A DNA stretch of 64,000 nucleotides from Acrocarpospora corrugata (GCF_009687845.1 NZ_BLAD01000071.1:29150-93149); one strand, 5' to 3'; numbered from the stretch's first letter, positions 34,666-42,976 are shown. Notes: generated by a model from the letters alone, not told the origin. Made by a program: numbers and translations.

Positions 34666-35043
34666 GTGATTAAGGTCATCGTCAAGATCTTGGTAGTCGC
34701 CGCGTCCCTCTGGGTCGCCACTCAGGTGGTGGACGGCATCACCGTCGACAGCAGCGACACGACCAAGCAGATCGGCACGCTGCTCGCGGTCGCGCTGATC
34801 TTCGGCATCATCAACACCCTCCTGAAGCCCATCATCAAGGTGGTCGGCTGCGCGTTCTACGTGGTCACGCTCGGCCTGTTCGCGCTGGTCGTCAACGCCG
34901 GTCTGCTCTACCTGACGAGCTGGATCGCCGACCAGATCGATCTGCCGTTCCACGTCGCCGGCTTCTGGGCGGCGTTCTGGGGCGCGATCATCATCGGCAT
35001 CATCTCCTGGCTGCTCGACCTGATCCTCGGTGTCAACGACTGA
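34666..35043 (+). CDS. Phage-holin-4-like membrane protein
   Basis: 125 residues with four hydrophobic helices, about 3-20, 36-55, 63-86 and 104-121. The pattern VAASLWVATQVVDGITVDSS then LIFGIINTLLKPIIKVVG is that of the Phage_holin_4_2 family, small integral membrane proteins found widely in bacteria outside prophages. Function is unknown; no lysis genes are near. It starts at GTG with AAGGA upstream and its last 14 bp overlap the start of the ammonia-lyase gene in another frame. Confidence 0.78.
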   Translation: MIKVIVKILVVAASLWVATQVVDGITVDSSDTTKQIGTLLAVALIFGIINTLLKPIIKVVGCAFYVVTLGLFALVVNAGLLYLTSWIADQIDLPFHVAGFWAAFWGAIIIGIISWLLDLILGVND

Positions 35044-36316
35044 TCGGGTCGTCCTCGACGGAACCACGCTGACCTGCGCGCAGGTCAGCGCGATCGCCTC
35101 GGGCCGCCCGGTCGCGCTCGGCTCGACCGCGGCGGCCGAACGTTCCTGGCGCACCGCCACGGCACTGTCCGGTCCGGTGTACGGCCGGACCACCGGCGTG
35201 GGCGCGAACAAGGACGTGACCGTCCACGACCGGGGCCGGGATCTGCTGCGCAGTCACGCCGCCGCGGCCGGGCCCCTGATCGGTCCCGAGCGGGCGACGG
35301 CGATGATGGCTGTCCGGCTGAACCAGTTGCTCCGCGGCGGTTCCGGGCTTGACCCGGCCCTGCTTCCCGTCCTGGCGGAGGCGATCAACCGGCGGGCGAT
35401 CCCGCCGATCCGCGAGTACGGGGCGATCGGCACCGGCGATCTGAGCGCCCTGTCGACGACTGCCCTCTGCCTCCTGGGCGAAATTTCGTGGAACGGCCCG
35501 GCATTTCCGCTGGCCTCCGCCGACGCGCTCCCGTTCATCAGCTCCGGCGCCCTCACCCTGGCCGACGCCGCCCTCGCCATCCACGACCTGCGCCGACTCC
35601 TCGAAGCCTCGATAAGAGTCACCGCGAAGACCTGGCAGGCGGTGCGCGCCTCAACGGAACCCCTGGCCGCCGCCGTCCAGCACACAGCCGTCGCCGCCAC
35701 TCTCCGAGAACTGCTCCCGGCCATCGAGCCCGCCAGAATCCAAGACCCATACGGCTACCGCGCCTATCCCCAAGTCCACCAAGCCGCCTTCACCGCCCTG
35801 CAAAATGCCGAAATTTCGGTCACCGAAGCGATCAACTCCGCCCTGGAGAACCCGCTCATCACCACCGAAGCCCACCACAACGGCAACTTCCACACCGGCC
35901 CGATAGCGCTCACCCTCGACACCCTGCGCGCCGCCCTGGCGCAGACCGCGTCCCTGTCGGCCGCCCGCCTCGCCACCCTGATGGAACCCTCCTACACCGG
36001 CAGGCTCCCCTTCCTGGCCGCCACCGAGGGCGCCTCCGGCCTGATCATCCTGGAGTACGTCGCCCACGACGCCCTCGCCACCCTCCGTCACCTGGCCACC
36101 CCGGTCACCACGGGCACCGCCGTACTGTCCCGGGGTGTCGAGGATCACGCGGGCTTCGCCACCCAGGCCGCCCGCATGTGCGGGGCCACGCGCGAGCCGT
36201 ACGAGATCGTCCTGGCCTGTGAACTGCTCTCGGCCGAACGGGCTCTCAACGGCCCCGAGCCCGACCGGCCGATCGACATAGAAGCGGCCCGGCGAAGGCT
36301 AGACGGCTCCCACTGA
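35030..36316 (+). CDS. Aromatic amino acid ammonia-lyase family protein (MIO variant)
   Basis: 428 residues, near the length of compact HutH/PAL enzymes. YGRTTGVG (51-58) holds the catalytic Tyr. EYGAIGTGDLSALS (129-142) sits where HAL/PAL enzymes have GSVGASGDLAPL; here the MIO precursor Ala-Ser-Gly is Gly-Thr-Gly (134-136). ENPLITTEAHHNGNFHTGP and Q/N-bearing helices fit the rest of the fold. These enzymes remove ammonia from His, Phe or Tyr, or move it as aminomutases. Thr instead of Ser may still cyclise or may impair the cofactor, so activity is uncertain. The start is GTG, overlapping the holin-like gene by 14 bp. The stop overlaps the convergent LacI gene by 18 bp. Confidence 0.78.
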   Translation: MSTTDRVVLDGTTLTCAQVSAIASGRPVALGSTAAAERSWRTATALSGPVYGRTTGVGANKDVTVHDRGRDLLRSHAAAAGPLIGPERATAMMAVRLNQLLRGGSGLDPALLPVLAEAINRRAIPPIREYGAIGTGDLSALSTTALCLLGEISWNGPAFPLASADALPFISSGALTLADAALAIHDLRRLLEASIRVTAKTWQAVRASTEPLAAAVQHTAVAATLRELLPAIEPARIQDPYGYRAYPQVHQAAFTALQNAEISVTEAINSALENPLITTEAHHNGNFHTGPIALTLDTLRAALAQTASLSAARLATLMEPSYTGRLPFLAATEGASGLIILEYVAHDALATLRHLATPVTTGTAVLSRGVEDHAGFATQAARMCGATREPYEIVLACELLSAERALNGPEPDRPIDIEAARRRLDGSH

Positions 36317-37285
36317 CGTACGCTCGCGCAGGAGCGGCTCCTGGGTGATGCGGCGACGCCGGATGGTGCCGTCCGCGGCGCCGAGCACCAGCCGGACGGC
36401 GGCCTGCACGATCCCGTCCAGGTTCCAGTTCACGCTGGTGAGTCCCAGCAGTTCCGACATCGGATGGTCGTCGTATCCGAGCACCGACACATCCCCGGGC
36501 ACGGTGAGTTTCAGCTCGTTGGCGGCCATCAGCACGCCGTACGCGATGGAGTCCGAGAAGCAGAACACCGCGCTCGGCCGTTCGGCGGCGGCCAGGATGG
36601 CGCGGGCGACCTCGGTGGCGGGGGCCAGGCCCTGCGGGCAGGTGATGACCTCGATATCGAGGCCGAGCCGCCGCGCCTCGTCGTGGACGTGCATGTCGGC
36701 GGGCCGGTCGGGGGTGCTGGCCCGGGTCGGGGTGAGCACGGCGACGCGCCGGTGGCCCATGCCGCGCAGGTATTCCAGCGCCATGGTGACCCCGCTGTGG
36801 TTGTCGAAGACGACTTCGGCGGCGGTGCGGGCGTCCTTGAGCGCGTCGCCGATCACGACGATGGGCAGTGAGTCGGCCAGCCGGGGCCAGAAGTCCGCGG
36901 CGGGGTCCACGGGCTGGACGATCAGGCCGTCCACGCCGCGCAGTTGCCGGGCCAGCGTGCTCTCCCGGTCGGGGTCGCCGGCCGCGTCGAGGATCAGCGC
37001 GTAGTGGTCCTTCTCGCGCAGCGTCCGCCCGATGCCGACGGCCAGCGACTGCTGCCACAGGTCTTCGAGCGACCCGCAGAGCACGCCGATCATGCCGGTC
37101 TTGCCGCTGGCCAGGGCCCTGGCGATCGGGTCGGCCTCGTAGCCGAGCTCGGCCGCCGCCCGCTGCACCCGCCGCTGGGTCTCCTCGGAGACCTGCATGC
37201 CCCGCAGGGCGTAACTGACCGCCGCCGGTGACAGGCCGGTCGCCTTGGCCACCTCGCGAATCGTCGCCCTCTTGCGCTGAGGCAT
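36299..37285 (-). CDS. LacI-family transcriptional regulator
   Basis: 328 residues. The N-terminal helix-turn-helix and hinge are plain: RATIREVAKATGLSPAAVSYALRGMQVSEETQRRVQRAAAELGYEADPIARAL. The rest is a periplasmic-binding-protein-like sensor domain ending LRERTSVGAV. It faces the amidohydrolase and cysteine dioxygenase genes across a palindromic region with two LacI-type half-operators, so it most likely represses that operon and itself, responding to an unknown small molecule of the pathway. Confidence 0.9.
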   Translation of the reverse strand: MPQRKRATIREVAKATGLSPAAVSYALRGMQVSEETQRRVQRAAAELGYEADPIARALASGKTGMIGVLCGSLEDLWQQSLAVGIGRTLREKDHYALILDAAGDPDRESTLARQLRGVDGLIVQPVDPAADFWPRLADSLPIVVIGDALKDARTAAEVVFDNHSGVTMALEYLRGMGHRRVAVLTPTRASTPDRPADMHVHDEARRLGLDIEVITCPQGLAPATEVARAILAAAERPSAVFCFSDSIAYGVLMAANELKLTVPGDVSVLGYDDHPMSELLGLTSVNWNLDGIVQAAVRLVLGAADGTIRRRRITQEPLLRERTSVGAV

Positions 37286-37322
37286 CAGATCAGCCTACGC
37301 CTGCTCCTTGACACAAAAGGGG

Positions 37323-37360
37323 TGAAACGGTTCACTGAAGCGTATCAGTGAACCGTTTAA
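37323..37360. promoter_or_regulatory. Double LacI-type operator
   Basis: TGAAACGGTTCA (37323-37334) and TGAACCGTTTAA (37349-37360) are two LacI-type palindromes. Together they form one larger symmetry: AAACGGTTCACTGA and TCAGTGAACCGTTT are perfect 14-bp arms with a 6-bp spacer (37325-37358). It stands 38 bp upstream of the lacI start and 74 bp before the amidohydrolase. TGAAACGGTTCA-like sites are classic for this regulator family, so the adjacent LacI protein is the likely ligand. Confidence 0.75.
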
Positions 37361-37433
37361 CCTCATGAGTGTTCCATTCAGGTGCGCATACCCTGTAATG
37401 TCAGTCGGGAATAGGGGTTATCGAGGAGGCGAG

Positions 37434-38324
37434 ATGGGCGTCGACGTGCACCAGCACATCTGGCCGTCCTCGTTCATCGACGCGCTGCGCGCCAGAACCG
37501 AGCCGCCGTATCTGGACGGCTGGACCCTGCTGCTCGACGTCGAGCCCCCCTACCAGGTCAATCCCGACGACCACGACGTCGACCTCCGGGTGAAACGCAA
37601 CGCCGCCCTTGACCTCGCGCTCGTCTCGCTGTCCAGCCCGCTCGGCATCGAGCACCTCCCGCCCGCCGAAGCCTGGCCCCTCATCGACGCCTTCCACACT
37701 GGCGCCGCAGCCCTCCCCCCGCCGTTCCTGGCCTGGGCGTCGGCTCCGGTAACCGATATCGATTCGGTACGGCTGGCGCGCACCCTCGACGCGGGCTTCG
37801 CCGGCCTGCAACTCCCCGCGACGGCCATCGCCGACGAGGCCGGCCTGACGAACGTGGCCCCTCTCCTCGACGAACTGGCCGCGCGCGGCCTCCCCCTGTT
37901 CGTGCACCCCGGCCCCGCGACCAGCCCCGGCACCCCCGCCTGGTGGCCCGCCGTGGTCCCGTACGTGCAGCAGATGCACGCGTCCTGGTACGCGTTCCAA
38001 GCTTTCGGGCGGCCCCGCCACCCGGACCTCAAAGTCTGCTTCTCGCTGCTGGCCGGGCTCGCCCCGCTGCACTCCGAGCGGCAGATCAACCGCGGCGGCT
38101 CCGGCCGCGGGCTGGTGGACTCCGGCGTCTTCGTCGAGACGTCCTCCTACGGCCCGCGCGCCATCGACGCCGTCATCCGCGAACTCGGCATCGACGTGGT
38201 CGTGAACGGTTCCGACCTGCCCTACGCCGAATCGGCGTCGCTGGACTTCGGCGACGCCGCCCGCCACGCCATCCAGGTGGCCAACCCGGCCCGACTGCTG
38301 TCCCGAAAGGAGTCGCCCTCATGA
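37434..38324 (+). CDS. Amidohydrolase (amidohydrolase_2 / decarboxylase-like)
   Basis: 296 residues. GVDVHQHIW gives the HxH metal motif at the start of a TIM barrel. LPLFVHPGPA supplies the next histidine and VVNGSDLPYAE a late Asp, the pattern of the ACMSD/amidohydrolase_2 group, which hydrolyses or decarboxylates ring-type acids. GAGGAGG 4 nt before the ATG at 37434 fixes the start; an upstream start at 37365 would add a tail unlike the family. The stop overlaps the next gene by ATGA, so the pair is an operon under the adjacent LacI regulator. Confidence 0.82.
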   Translation: MGVDVHQHIWPSSFIDALRARTEPPYLDGWTLLLDVEPPYQVNPDDHDVDLRVKRNAALDLALVSLSSPLGIEHLPPAEAWPLIDAFHTGAAALPPPFLAWASAPVTDIDSVRLARTLDAGFAGLQLPATAIADEAGLTNVAPLLDELAARGLPLFVHPGPATSPGTPAWWPAVVPYVQQMHASWYAFQAFGRPRHPDLKVCFSLLAGLAPLHSERQINRGGSGRGLVDSGVFVETSSYGPRAIDAVIRELGIDVVVNGSDLPYAESASLDFGDAARHAIQVANPARLLSRKESPS

Positions 38325-38854
38325 GCACGCCCACTATCCCGGTGCCTCGACCATGTCCGGCTCCACTGGAGGACCTGCCTGCCCGGGCGCTGGACCGGCG
38401 CGAACTCTCCGCCCTCGTCAACGAGCTGGCCGCCCAACCAGAGTTGTGGGAGGAACACCTCGCCTTCGACGGCACGGCGGACGGCGGACGGCACTACGCC
38501 TCGCTCTACCGGGACGCGTACGTGGACGTGTGGCTGCTCTGCTGGCGGCCCGAGGACGACACGGGCTGGCACGATCACGACATCTCGTCGGGCGCGGTCC
38601 GGGTGGTCAGCGGGGTGCTGACCGAGTGCAATCCGCGGATCGGCGGCGAGCACCTGGAGACAACGGTCAGCGCGGGCGAGTCGTTCAACTTCGGGCCCGA
38701 TCACATCCATCGGCTCACTGGCGCGGAGCACGGCAGCGTTTCGATCCATGCGTATTCGCCGCCGTTATGGCGTCTTGGGCAGTATTCGATCAGTGGCGAC
38801 GGGATGATGCGCCGCCAATCGGTCAGTTACGCGGACGAACTGCGCCCGCTCTGA
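38321..38854 (+). CDS. Cysteine dioxygenase-type protein
   Basis: 177 residues with a cupin barrel. GWHDHDIS (82-89) gives the two metal histidines H84 and H86, HIHRLTG the third (about H130), and SIHAYSPPLW the pair H143/Y145 that corresponds to the catalytic His-Tyr of thiol dioxygenases. Such enzymes oxidise cysteine or a related thiol to its sulfinic acid with ferrous iron and O2. The CDO name is common, but the 3-mercaptopropionate group looks alike. It overlaps the amidohydrolase stop by ATGA, so the two enzymes are made together and may degrade a sulfur-containing compound. Confidence 0.82.
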   Translation: MSTPTIPVPRPCPAPLEDLPARALDRRELSALVNELAAQPELWEEHLAFDGTADGGRHYASLYRDAYVDVWLLCWRPEDDTGWHDHDISSGAVRVVSGVLTECNPRIGGEHLETTVSAGESFNFGPDHIHRLTGAEHGSVSIHAYSPPLWRLGQYSISGDGMMRRQSVSYADELRPL

Positions 38855-39549
38855 AGGCAGCAGGTGGAGCAGGCTTCCTCGTCGGGGAGGGTTACCCACA
38901 GGCAGCAGGTTCGCCGTCGGTAACCGTCCTCGTGCGGTTCGATCAGGCCGTCCACCGGGCGGCCGATCGCTCGTAACAGGTCGGCCGCTCGCTGGTAGGG
39001 GCCGTCCTCCATCAACGGACCAACGAACGCCTCAGCGGTGGACCCCCACAGGTTCCGCCGCCCGAGCCGGGTCAGCTTGGTGAGCGCCTCGATCAGCGGC
39101 TGATGGCCGTCCATCAGCGCGGCCCTGATCGTCGCGCCGAGATCGTCACTGACCACCGTCCCCGGGGATCCCGCGATGGGATCCCCGGGTTCGACGGCCA
39201 CCGTGATCTCGGTGGCCGCGATCGTCACACCCGCGTCGGACGGCCGCACCAGGGTGTGCTCCAGCCGCATCAGCGGCACCCGCCGGTTCACCGCCCAGCC
39301 GAGCGCCATCGGCAGCGTGTGCCAGTAGCCGTAGGTCTTCCACCACACGGCCGCCGCCACATGCCGCGGCGCGCCGTACAGTTCGGCCGCCTCGTCCACG
39401 AACCCCGCCAGCGCCTGGTACGGCTCCCGCGTCAGCTCCCGCGCCGGAATCCAGCCGGGACCGCTCGCCACCAGGCCAGGCAGCACGCCGAGGATCCCGT
39501 CCCGCTCGGCCGCGGCTTTCTCCAGAGTGGCAGTGAGCTCGGCCAGCAC
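38827..39549 (-). CDS. FhuF-like ferric-siderophore reductase
   Basis: 240 residues. RRRTCCLWVTLPDEEACSTCCL near the C-terminus carries the FhuF-type CC-x10-C-x2-C cysteines that hold a [2Fe-2S] cluster. The middle matches the FhuF/iron-reductase fold (AAELYGAPRHVAAAVWWKTYGYWHTLPMALGWAVNRRVPLM). FhuF reduces ferric siderophore complexes in the cytoplasm to release Fe. AAGGAG 6 nt before the GTG fixes the start, and a 19-bp iron box lies directly upstream, which strongly supports the role. Its 3' end overlaps the convergent cysteine dioxygenase gene by 28 bp. Confidence 0.86.
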   Translation of the reverse strand: MLAELTATLEKAAAERDGILGVLPGLVASGPGWIPARELTREPYQALAGFVDEAAELYGAPRHVAAAVWWKTYGYWHTLPMALGWAVNRRVPLMRLEHTLVRPSDAGVTIAATEITVAVEPGDPIAGSPGTVVSDDLGATIRAALMDGHQPLIEALTKLTRLGRRNLWGSTAEAFVGPLMEDGPYQRAADLLRAIGRPVDGLIEPHEDGYRRRTCCLWVTLPDEEACSTCCLQSGRSSSA

Positions 39550-39560
39550 GAGGTACTCCT

Positions 39561-39579
39561 TTAGGTAAGCCTTACCTAA
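39561..39579. promoter_or_regulatory. IdeR/DmdR iron box
   Basis: TTAGGTAAGCCTTACCTAA is a perfect 19-bp palindrome matching the IdeR/DtxR consensus (TTAGGTTAGGCTAACCTAA). It begins 12 bp upstream of the fhuF-like GTG and also includes the stop codon of the MFS gene, so when iron is plentiful the iron-loaded repressor should block the reductase. Confidence 0.85.
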
Positions 39580-40750
39580 TCGTAGCCTCTGCCCTGGCGG
39601 TCTCGACAGGGCGGCCCGCGATCAGCCCGAACACCAGCTGGATCACGCAGACACCCAGCCCCGCCACCAGCGGCCAGGTCCAGCCGCCGGTGAGCTGGTT
39701 GAGCAGGCCGATCACGAAAGGGCCGAGCGCGGCCAGCAGGTAGCCGCAGGACTGGGCGATGGCCGAGAGCGCGGTCACCGAGGCGGGGTCGGGGGCGCGC
39801 AGCGTGATGATCAGCAGCGCCAGCGCGATCGACGCGCCCTGGCCGACGCCGAGAATGCTCATCCAGAGCCACGGCAGCGTGGCCGGGGCCAGCAGGACGC
39901 CGAGATATCCGGCGACGGTGAGCACGGCCGCGGCCGTCACGTGCGGCGCCTGGGAGCGAACCCGGCCCGCCAGGATCGGGACCGACAGGGTGGCCGCGAT
40001 CTGCATCAGGTTGGTCAGGCTGAGCAGGTAGCCGGCCTGGTCGGCGGGTAGGCCGGCGTCCTGGAAGATGGTCGGCAGCCAGGCCAGCATGATGTAGAAG
40101 GACATGGACTGGAAGCCCATGAACAAGGTGACGTACCAGGTCACGCGGCTGCGGAGCAGGCGGCGGAACGGGCGGGGGCCGGTGGGGGCGACCGGGACCG
40201 GGCGGGCCGCCTGCGGGATCCAGACCAGGGCGGCGAGCACGGCCAGCAGGGCGGTCGAGCCGGCCGCGATGCGCCAGCCGTACTGGTCCGCCAGGGGGAC
40301 CGCGATCGCGGAGGCGGTGGCCGCGCCGGTGACGAGGCAGGAGACGTAGAGGCCGGTGAACAGGCCGATCTTGGTGGGGAAGTGCTGTTTGACCAGGCCC
40401 GGCATGACCACGTTCATGATCGCGATGGCGGTGCCGACCAGGACGGCGCCGCCGTACAGGCCGAACAGGCCGTCCGAACTGCGCAGCACCGCGCCCGCGG
40501 CGAGCACCGCCAGGCCGACCAGCAGCGCCCGGTCAAGGCCGAACCGGGTGGACAGGACCGGCGCGACCGGTCCGAGCAAACCGAGGCAGACCACCATGAC
40601 CGTGGTGATCGCCCCACCCGCCGCGGGACCGAGCGCGAGATCGTCCATGATCTCGCCGAGCAGCGGGGACAGCCCGGCGAGCGCGGGGCGCAAATTCAGC
40701 GCGGCCAGCACGAACCCGGCTATCAGGAGCAACCAGCCGGGACGTCTCAT
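39572..40750 (-). CDS. MFS exporter of the CynX/NimT type
   Basis: 392 residues with about 12 hydrophobic helices and a polar loop near the middle (RPVPVAPTGPRPFRRLLR). The start RPGWLLLIAGFVLAALNLRPALAGLSPLLGEI is typical of the CynX/NimT (YycB-like) transporters, which move cyanate, nitroimidazole-type drugs or other small molecules. I chose the ATG at 40750; a GTG six bases upstream is possible and neither has a clear binding site. It ends inside the fhuF iron box, but its own promoter side shows no iron signal. Confidence 0.82.
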   Translation of the reverse strand: MRRPGWLLLIAGFVLAALNLRPALAGLSPLLGEIMDDLALGPAAGGAITTVMVVCLGLLGPVAPVLSTRFGLDRALLVGLAVLAAGAVLRSSDGLFGLYGGAVLVGTAIAIMNVVMPGLVKQHFPTKIGLFTGLYVSCLVTGAATASAIAVPLADQYGWRIAAGSTALLAVLAALVWIPQAARPVPVAPTGPRPFRRLLRSRVTWYVTLFMGFQSMSFYIMLAWLPTIFQDAGLPADQAGYLLSLTNLMQIAATLSVPILAGRVRSQAPHVTAAAVLTVAGYLGVLLAPATLPWLWMSILGVGQGASIALALLIITLRAPDPASVTALSAIAQSCGYLLAALGPFVIGLLNQLTGGWTWPLVAGLGVCVIQLVFGLIAGRPVETARAEATIR

Positions 40751-40901
40751 GAGCACCAGACTTTAGCGCCCAACCTGGTCAGAACCGGCATCCGGCGAGC
40801 ACGCCGGGTGCTCGCTAAGGACTCTTGTGTCAAGCCGCCCGGGAGTTCCCGGTTACTCACAGTTCCTTCGCCCCTGGTGACACGACCTGAGTGGAGGGCC
40901 G

Positions 40902-41804
40902 TTAGCCGCGGCCTCTGCTGGCGAGGTCGGCGAAGAGCGCGACCGTGCGGGCTTGGTCGTCGGTGGATCCGACCGGGAAGACGATCAGCTCGGTCGCCCC
41001 CGCGTCGGTGAAACGGCCTGCCGCCTTCTCGACAGCGGCTTCGTCGCCGGCGACCAGGGTGTCCTGCGGTCCCGAGGAACCCTGCCGGTCGAGCAGAGCG
41101 CGGAAGGTGGGCAGCGTCGCGGCCTGGCGGAAGTTCGCGCTGACGCCTTCCCGTGCTCCGGCCACGTCGGAGGTCACGGACACGAGCAGCCCGACGGCGA
41201 TGCGCGGCGCCGCTCGCCCGCCGCCGCGCTGGTGACGGCAGGACCATGACATCGCCGAGGAACCGGGGCGTCGCCCACATCGCGAGCGCGCCGTCGGCCC
41301 GTTCGCCCGCGAGCGCGAGCATGCGAGGCCCGTTCGCGGCCAGCAGCAGGGACGGCGGGGTCACGGCGGGCGCGTCGACACCACCGACCGCGGTGACCGT
41401 CCGGCCCCGTACTTCCACCTGCTCGCCCCGCAGGACCGGGCCGAGCACGTCCAAGATCTCCCGGGTGTACGGCACGGGCGGCTGCCAGGTCAGCCCGTAC
41501 CGACTTTCGACGACCGGCGCGTGGCTCGGACCTACGCCGAGCGTGAGCCGCCCCCGGTGGCGGCTTGCGTGGTCAGCGCCTGGGCGGCCAGCGCGAGAGG
41601 ATGCCGCGGGTAGGTCCCCACGACCGACGTGGCCACCTCGATGCCCGGCGCGCGGTCTCCCAGCGCGGAGAACACCGTCAGCGGATCCCATCCGCCGTGC
41701 TCTCCGAGCCAGAAACGGGAGAAACCGTTCGCCGCCGCGCTCTCAATCTCGGTCAGGAGTTCCGGGATCGGCCCGGCACCGTAGCTCGACAGTCCGATCT
41801 CCAT
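40902..41804 (-). pseudogene. LLM-class (F420-type) oxidoreductase with two frame breaks
   Basis: Three frames in order form one luciferase-like monooxygenase: MEIGLSSYGAGPIPELLTEIESAAANGFSRFWLGEHGG to QAATGG, then RLTLGVGPSHAPVVESRYGLTWQPPVPYTREILDVL to FLGDVMVLPSPA, then PRIAVGLLVSVTSDVAGAREGVSANFRQ to the stop. The first change near 41545 fits loss of one C in GGCCGG. The second near 41235 is another one-base shift. The protein would belong to the TIGR03564-like F420-dependent group. It is either dead or affected by sequencing indels. Confidence 0.72.
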
Positions 41805-42078
41805 GCGCTCAGCTCTCTCCTACGACGGGGTTCTCCAGAAACGGGAGTATCACTCCCGCCTGGCCAACGCCGGCGGTCGCGCCGGGGAGCACGCACAGCG
41901 ACTGATCGAGAGTGTGGTCGGCCCGGCCACATCCCGGCTGCGGGAGGCCGGTGGGCTCCGTCCCGGCATCACCGTCGCGGACATCGCCGTGTTCATCCGC
42001 ATGACCCTCACCACGGACAGCCCGGAGAGCAGGGTGTAGGCGATCGACACCCTCCTCGACGGCCTCGTTCTACGCTGA
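41803..42078 (+). pseudogene. TetR-regulator C-terminal remnant
   Basis: The frame reads EYHSRLANAGGRAGEHAQRLIESVVGPATSRLREAGGLRPGITVADIAVFIRMTLTTD, the last helices of a TetR ligand domain, then an in-frame TAG, and continues AIDTLLDGLVLR to a TGA. The DNA-binding half is missing. It overlaps the oxidoreductase remnant end to end, showing that this segment has been broken and rejoined. Confidence 0.6.
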
Positions 42079-42174
42079 CGCCCCGGCCGGACTCAGGCCG
42101 GCCCGGATCATCGGGTAGATCCGGCATCAGCTCGCCGTCGCCGCGGAAGCGCCGCATGGCCTGCAGGCCGACGA

Positions 42175-42927
42175 TCAGGGTTTTTGGGCGTACTCCAGCG
42201 ACTCGTTCATCGCGGCGGCGAACCGTCTGACCAGGTCGGGGTCGGTGTCGGTGCCGGTGAAGTACATGGACACGGTCAGGTCGGGGGTGGCTTCCGCGAA
42301 GTTCCAGGCGACCGGGCGGGCGCCCTGCGCGAGGGCCTGGCTGACGAAGGGCTCGACCACCCAGATCGCCTCCACCCGGCCGTTCAGCAGCGCGGCCGGG
42401 GCGTCGGGGAAGGCCAGTTCGACGAACTCGATCGTGGCCGGGTCGGCGTCGGCCTTGCGGACGGCGGCCCTGATGGTGGTGTCGCCGATGTTCCTGAGCT
42501 GGTTCACCGAGACGGTCCGGCCCGGCAGGTCGGCGGCGGACCGGATCGGGTTGTCGCTCTTGACCAGGACGGCGCTGAAGTCCTTGCCCACCTGGCCGGT
42601 GGAGTTCACGCCGTTGGCCACGGCCTTGAGCGGCAGGCCCTGCTCCCTGGCGGTGAGCAGCGAGGTGATGTTGGCGAACGCGAACTGGAACTGGCGGGCC
42701 ACCACGCCGGAGATGCTGGCCGCGCCGCTCTGCATGGGGGTGATGGTGAGGTCGATGTCCCGCTTGCCGAAGAAGCCCTTGGCCTTGCCGAGGTAGATCG
42801 GCGCGGTGTCCACGATGGCGATGACGCCGGCGTTGACCTGGTCCTTGGCACCCTCCGGTGCGGCGGGATCGGCGATGCCGCAGGCCCCGGCGAGCAGCAG
42901 GACGGCGAGCAGGAGGGGACGTCGCAT
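42175..42927 (-). CDS. ABC transporter substrate-binding lipoprotein, C-terminally shortened
   Basis: 250 residues. The lipobox LLLAGAC (C16) marks a lipoprotein. The chain matches the SsuA/TauA/NMT1-type binding protein: YLGKAKGFFGKRDIDLTITPMQSGAASISGVVARQFQFAFAN and PGRTVSVNQLRNIGDTTIRAAV, whose members bind sulfonates, nitrate or HMP precursors. The family usually exceeds 300 residues; here a stop after AMNESLEYAQKP removes the last domain segment, and a run of five A's on the minus strand lies at the break. It may still fold but probably binds poorly. No permease or ATPase gene is near. It sits beside a decayed segment. Confidence 0.68.
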   Translation of the reverse strand: MRRPLLLAVLLLAGACGIADPAAPEGAKDQVNAGVIAIVDTAPIYLGKAKGFFGKRDIDLTITPMQSGAASISGVVARQFQFAFANITSLLTAREQGLPLKAVANGVNSTGQVGKDFSAVLVKSDNPIRSAADLPGRTVSVNQLRNIGDTTIRAAVRKADADPATIEFVELAFPDAPAALLNGRVEAIWVVEPFVSQALAQGARPVAWNFAEATPDLTVSMYFTGTDTDPDLVRRFAAAMNESLEYAQKP

Positions 42928-42942
42928 GGGTCAACTCCAGAA

Positions 42943-42976
42943 GTTCGTCATACGAACGAGAGTTCTCGCAGAGAAC
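42943..42976. promoter_or_regulatory. Two adjacent IclR-type palindromes
   Basis: GTTCGTCATACGAAC (42943-42957) and GTTCTCGCAGAGAAC (42962-42976) are perfect 15-bp palindromes, four bases apart, between the divergent binding-protein and IclR genes. GTTCGN-type sites are usual for IclR/PcaR regulators, so this is a likely autoregulatory and target site for the adjacent IclR protein. Confidence 0.65.

Noticed and set aside
34666..35043. Holin-like gene as evidence of a prophage
   Set aside because: No lysin, capsid, integrase or tail gene is near; this holin family is common in bacterial chromosomes.
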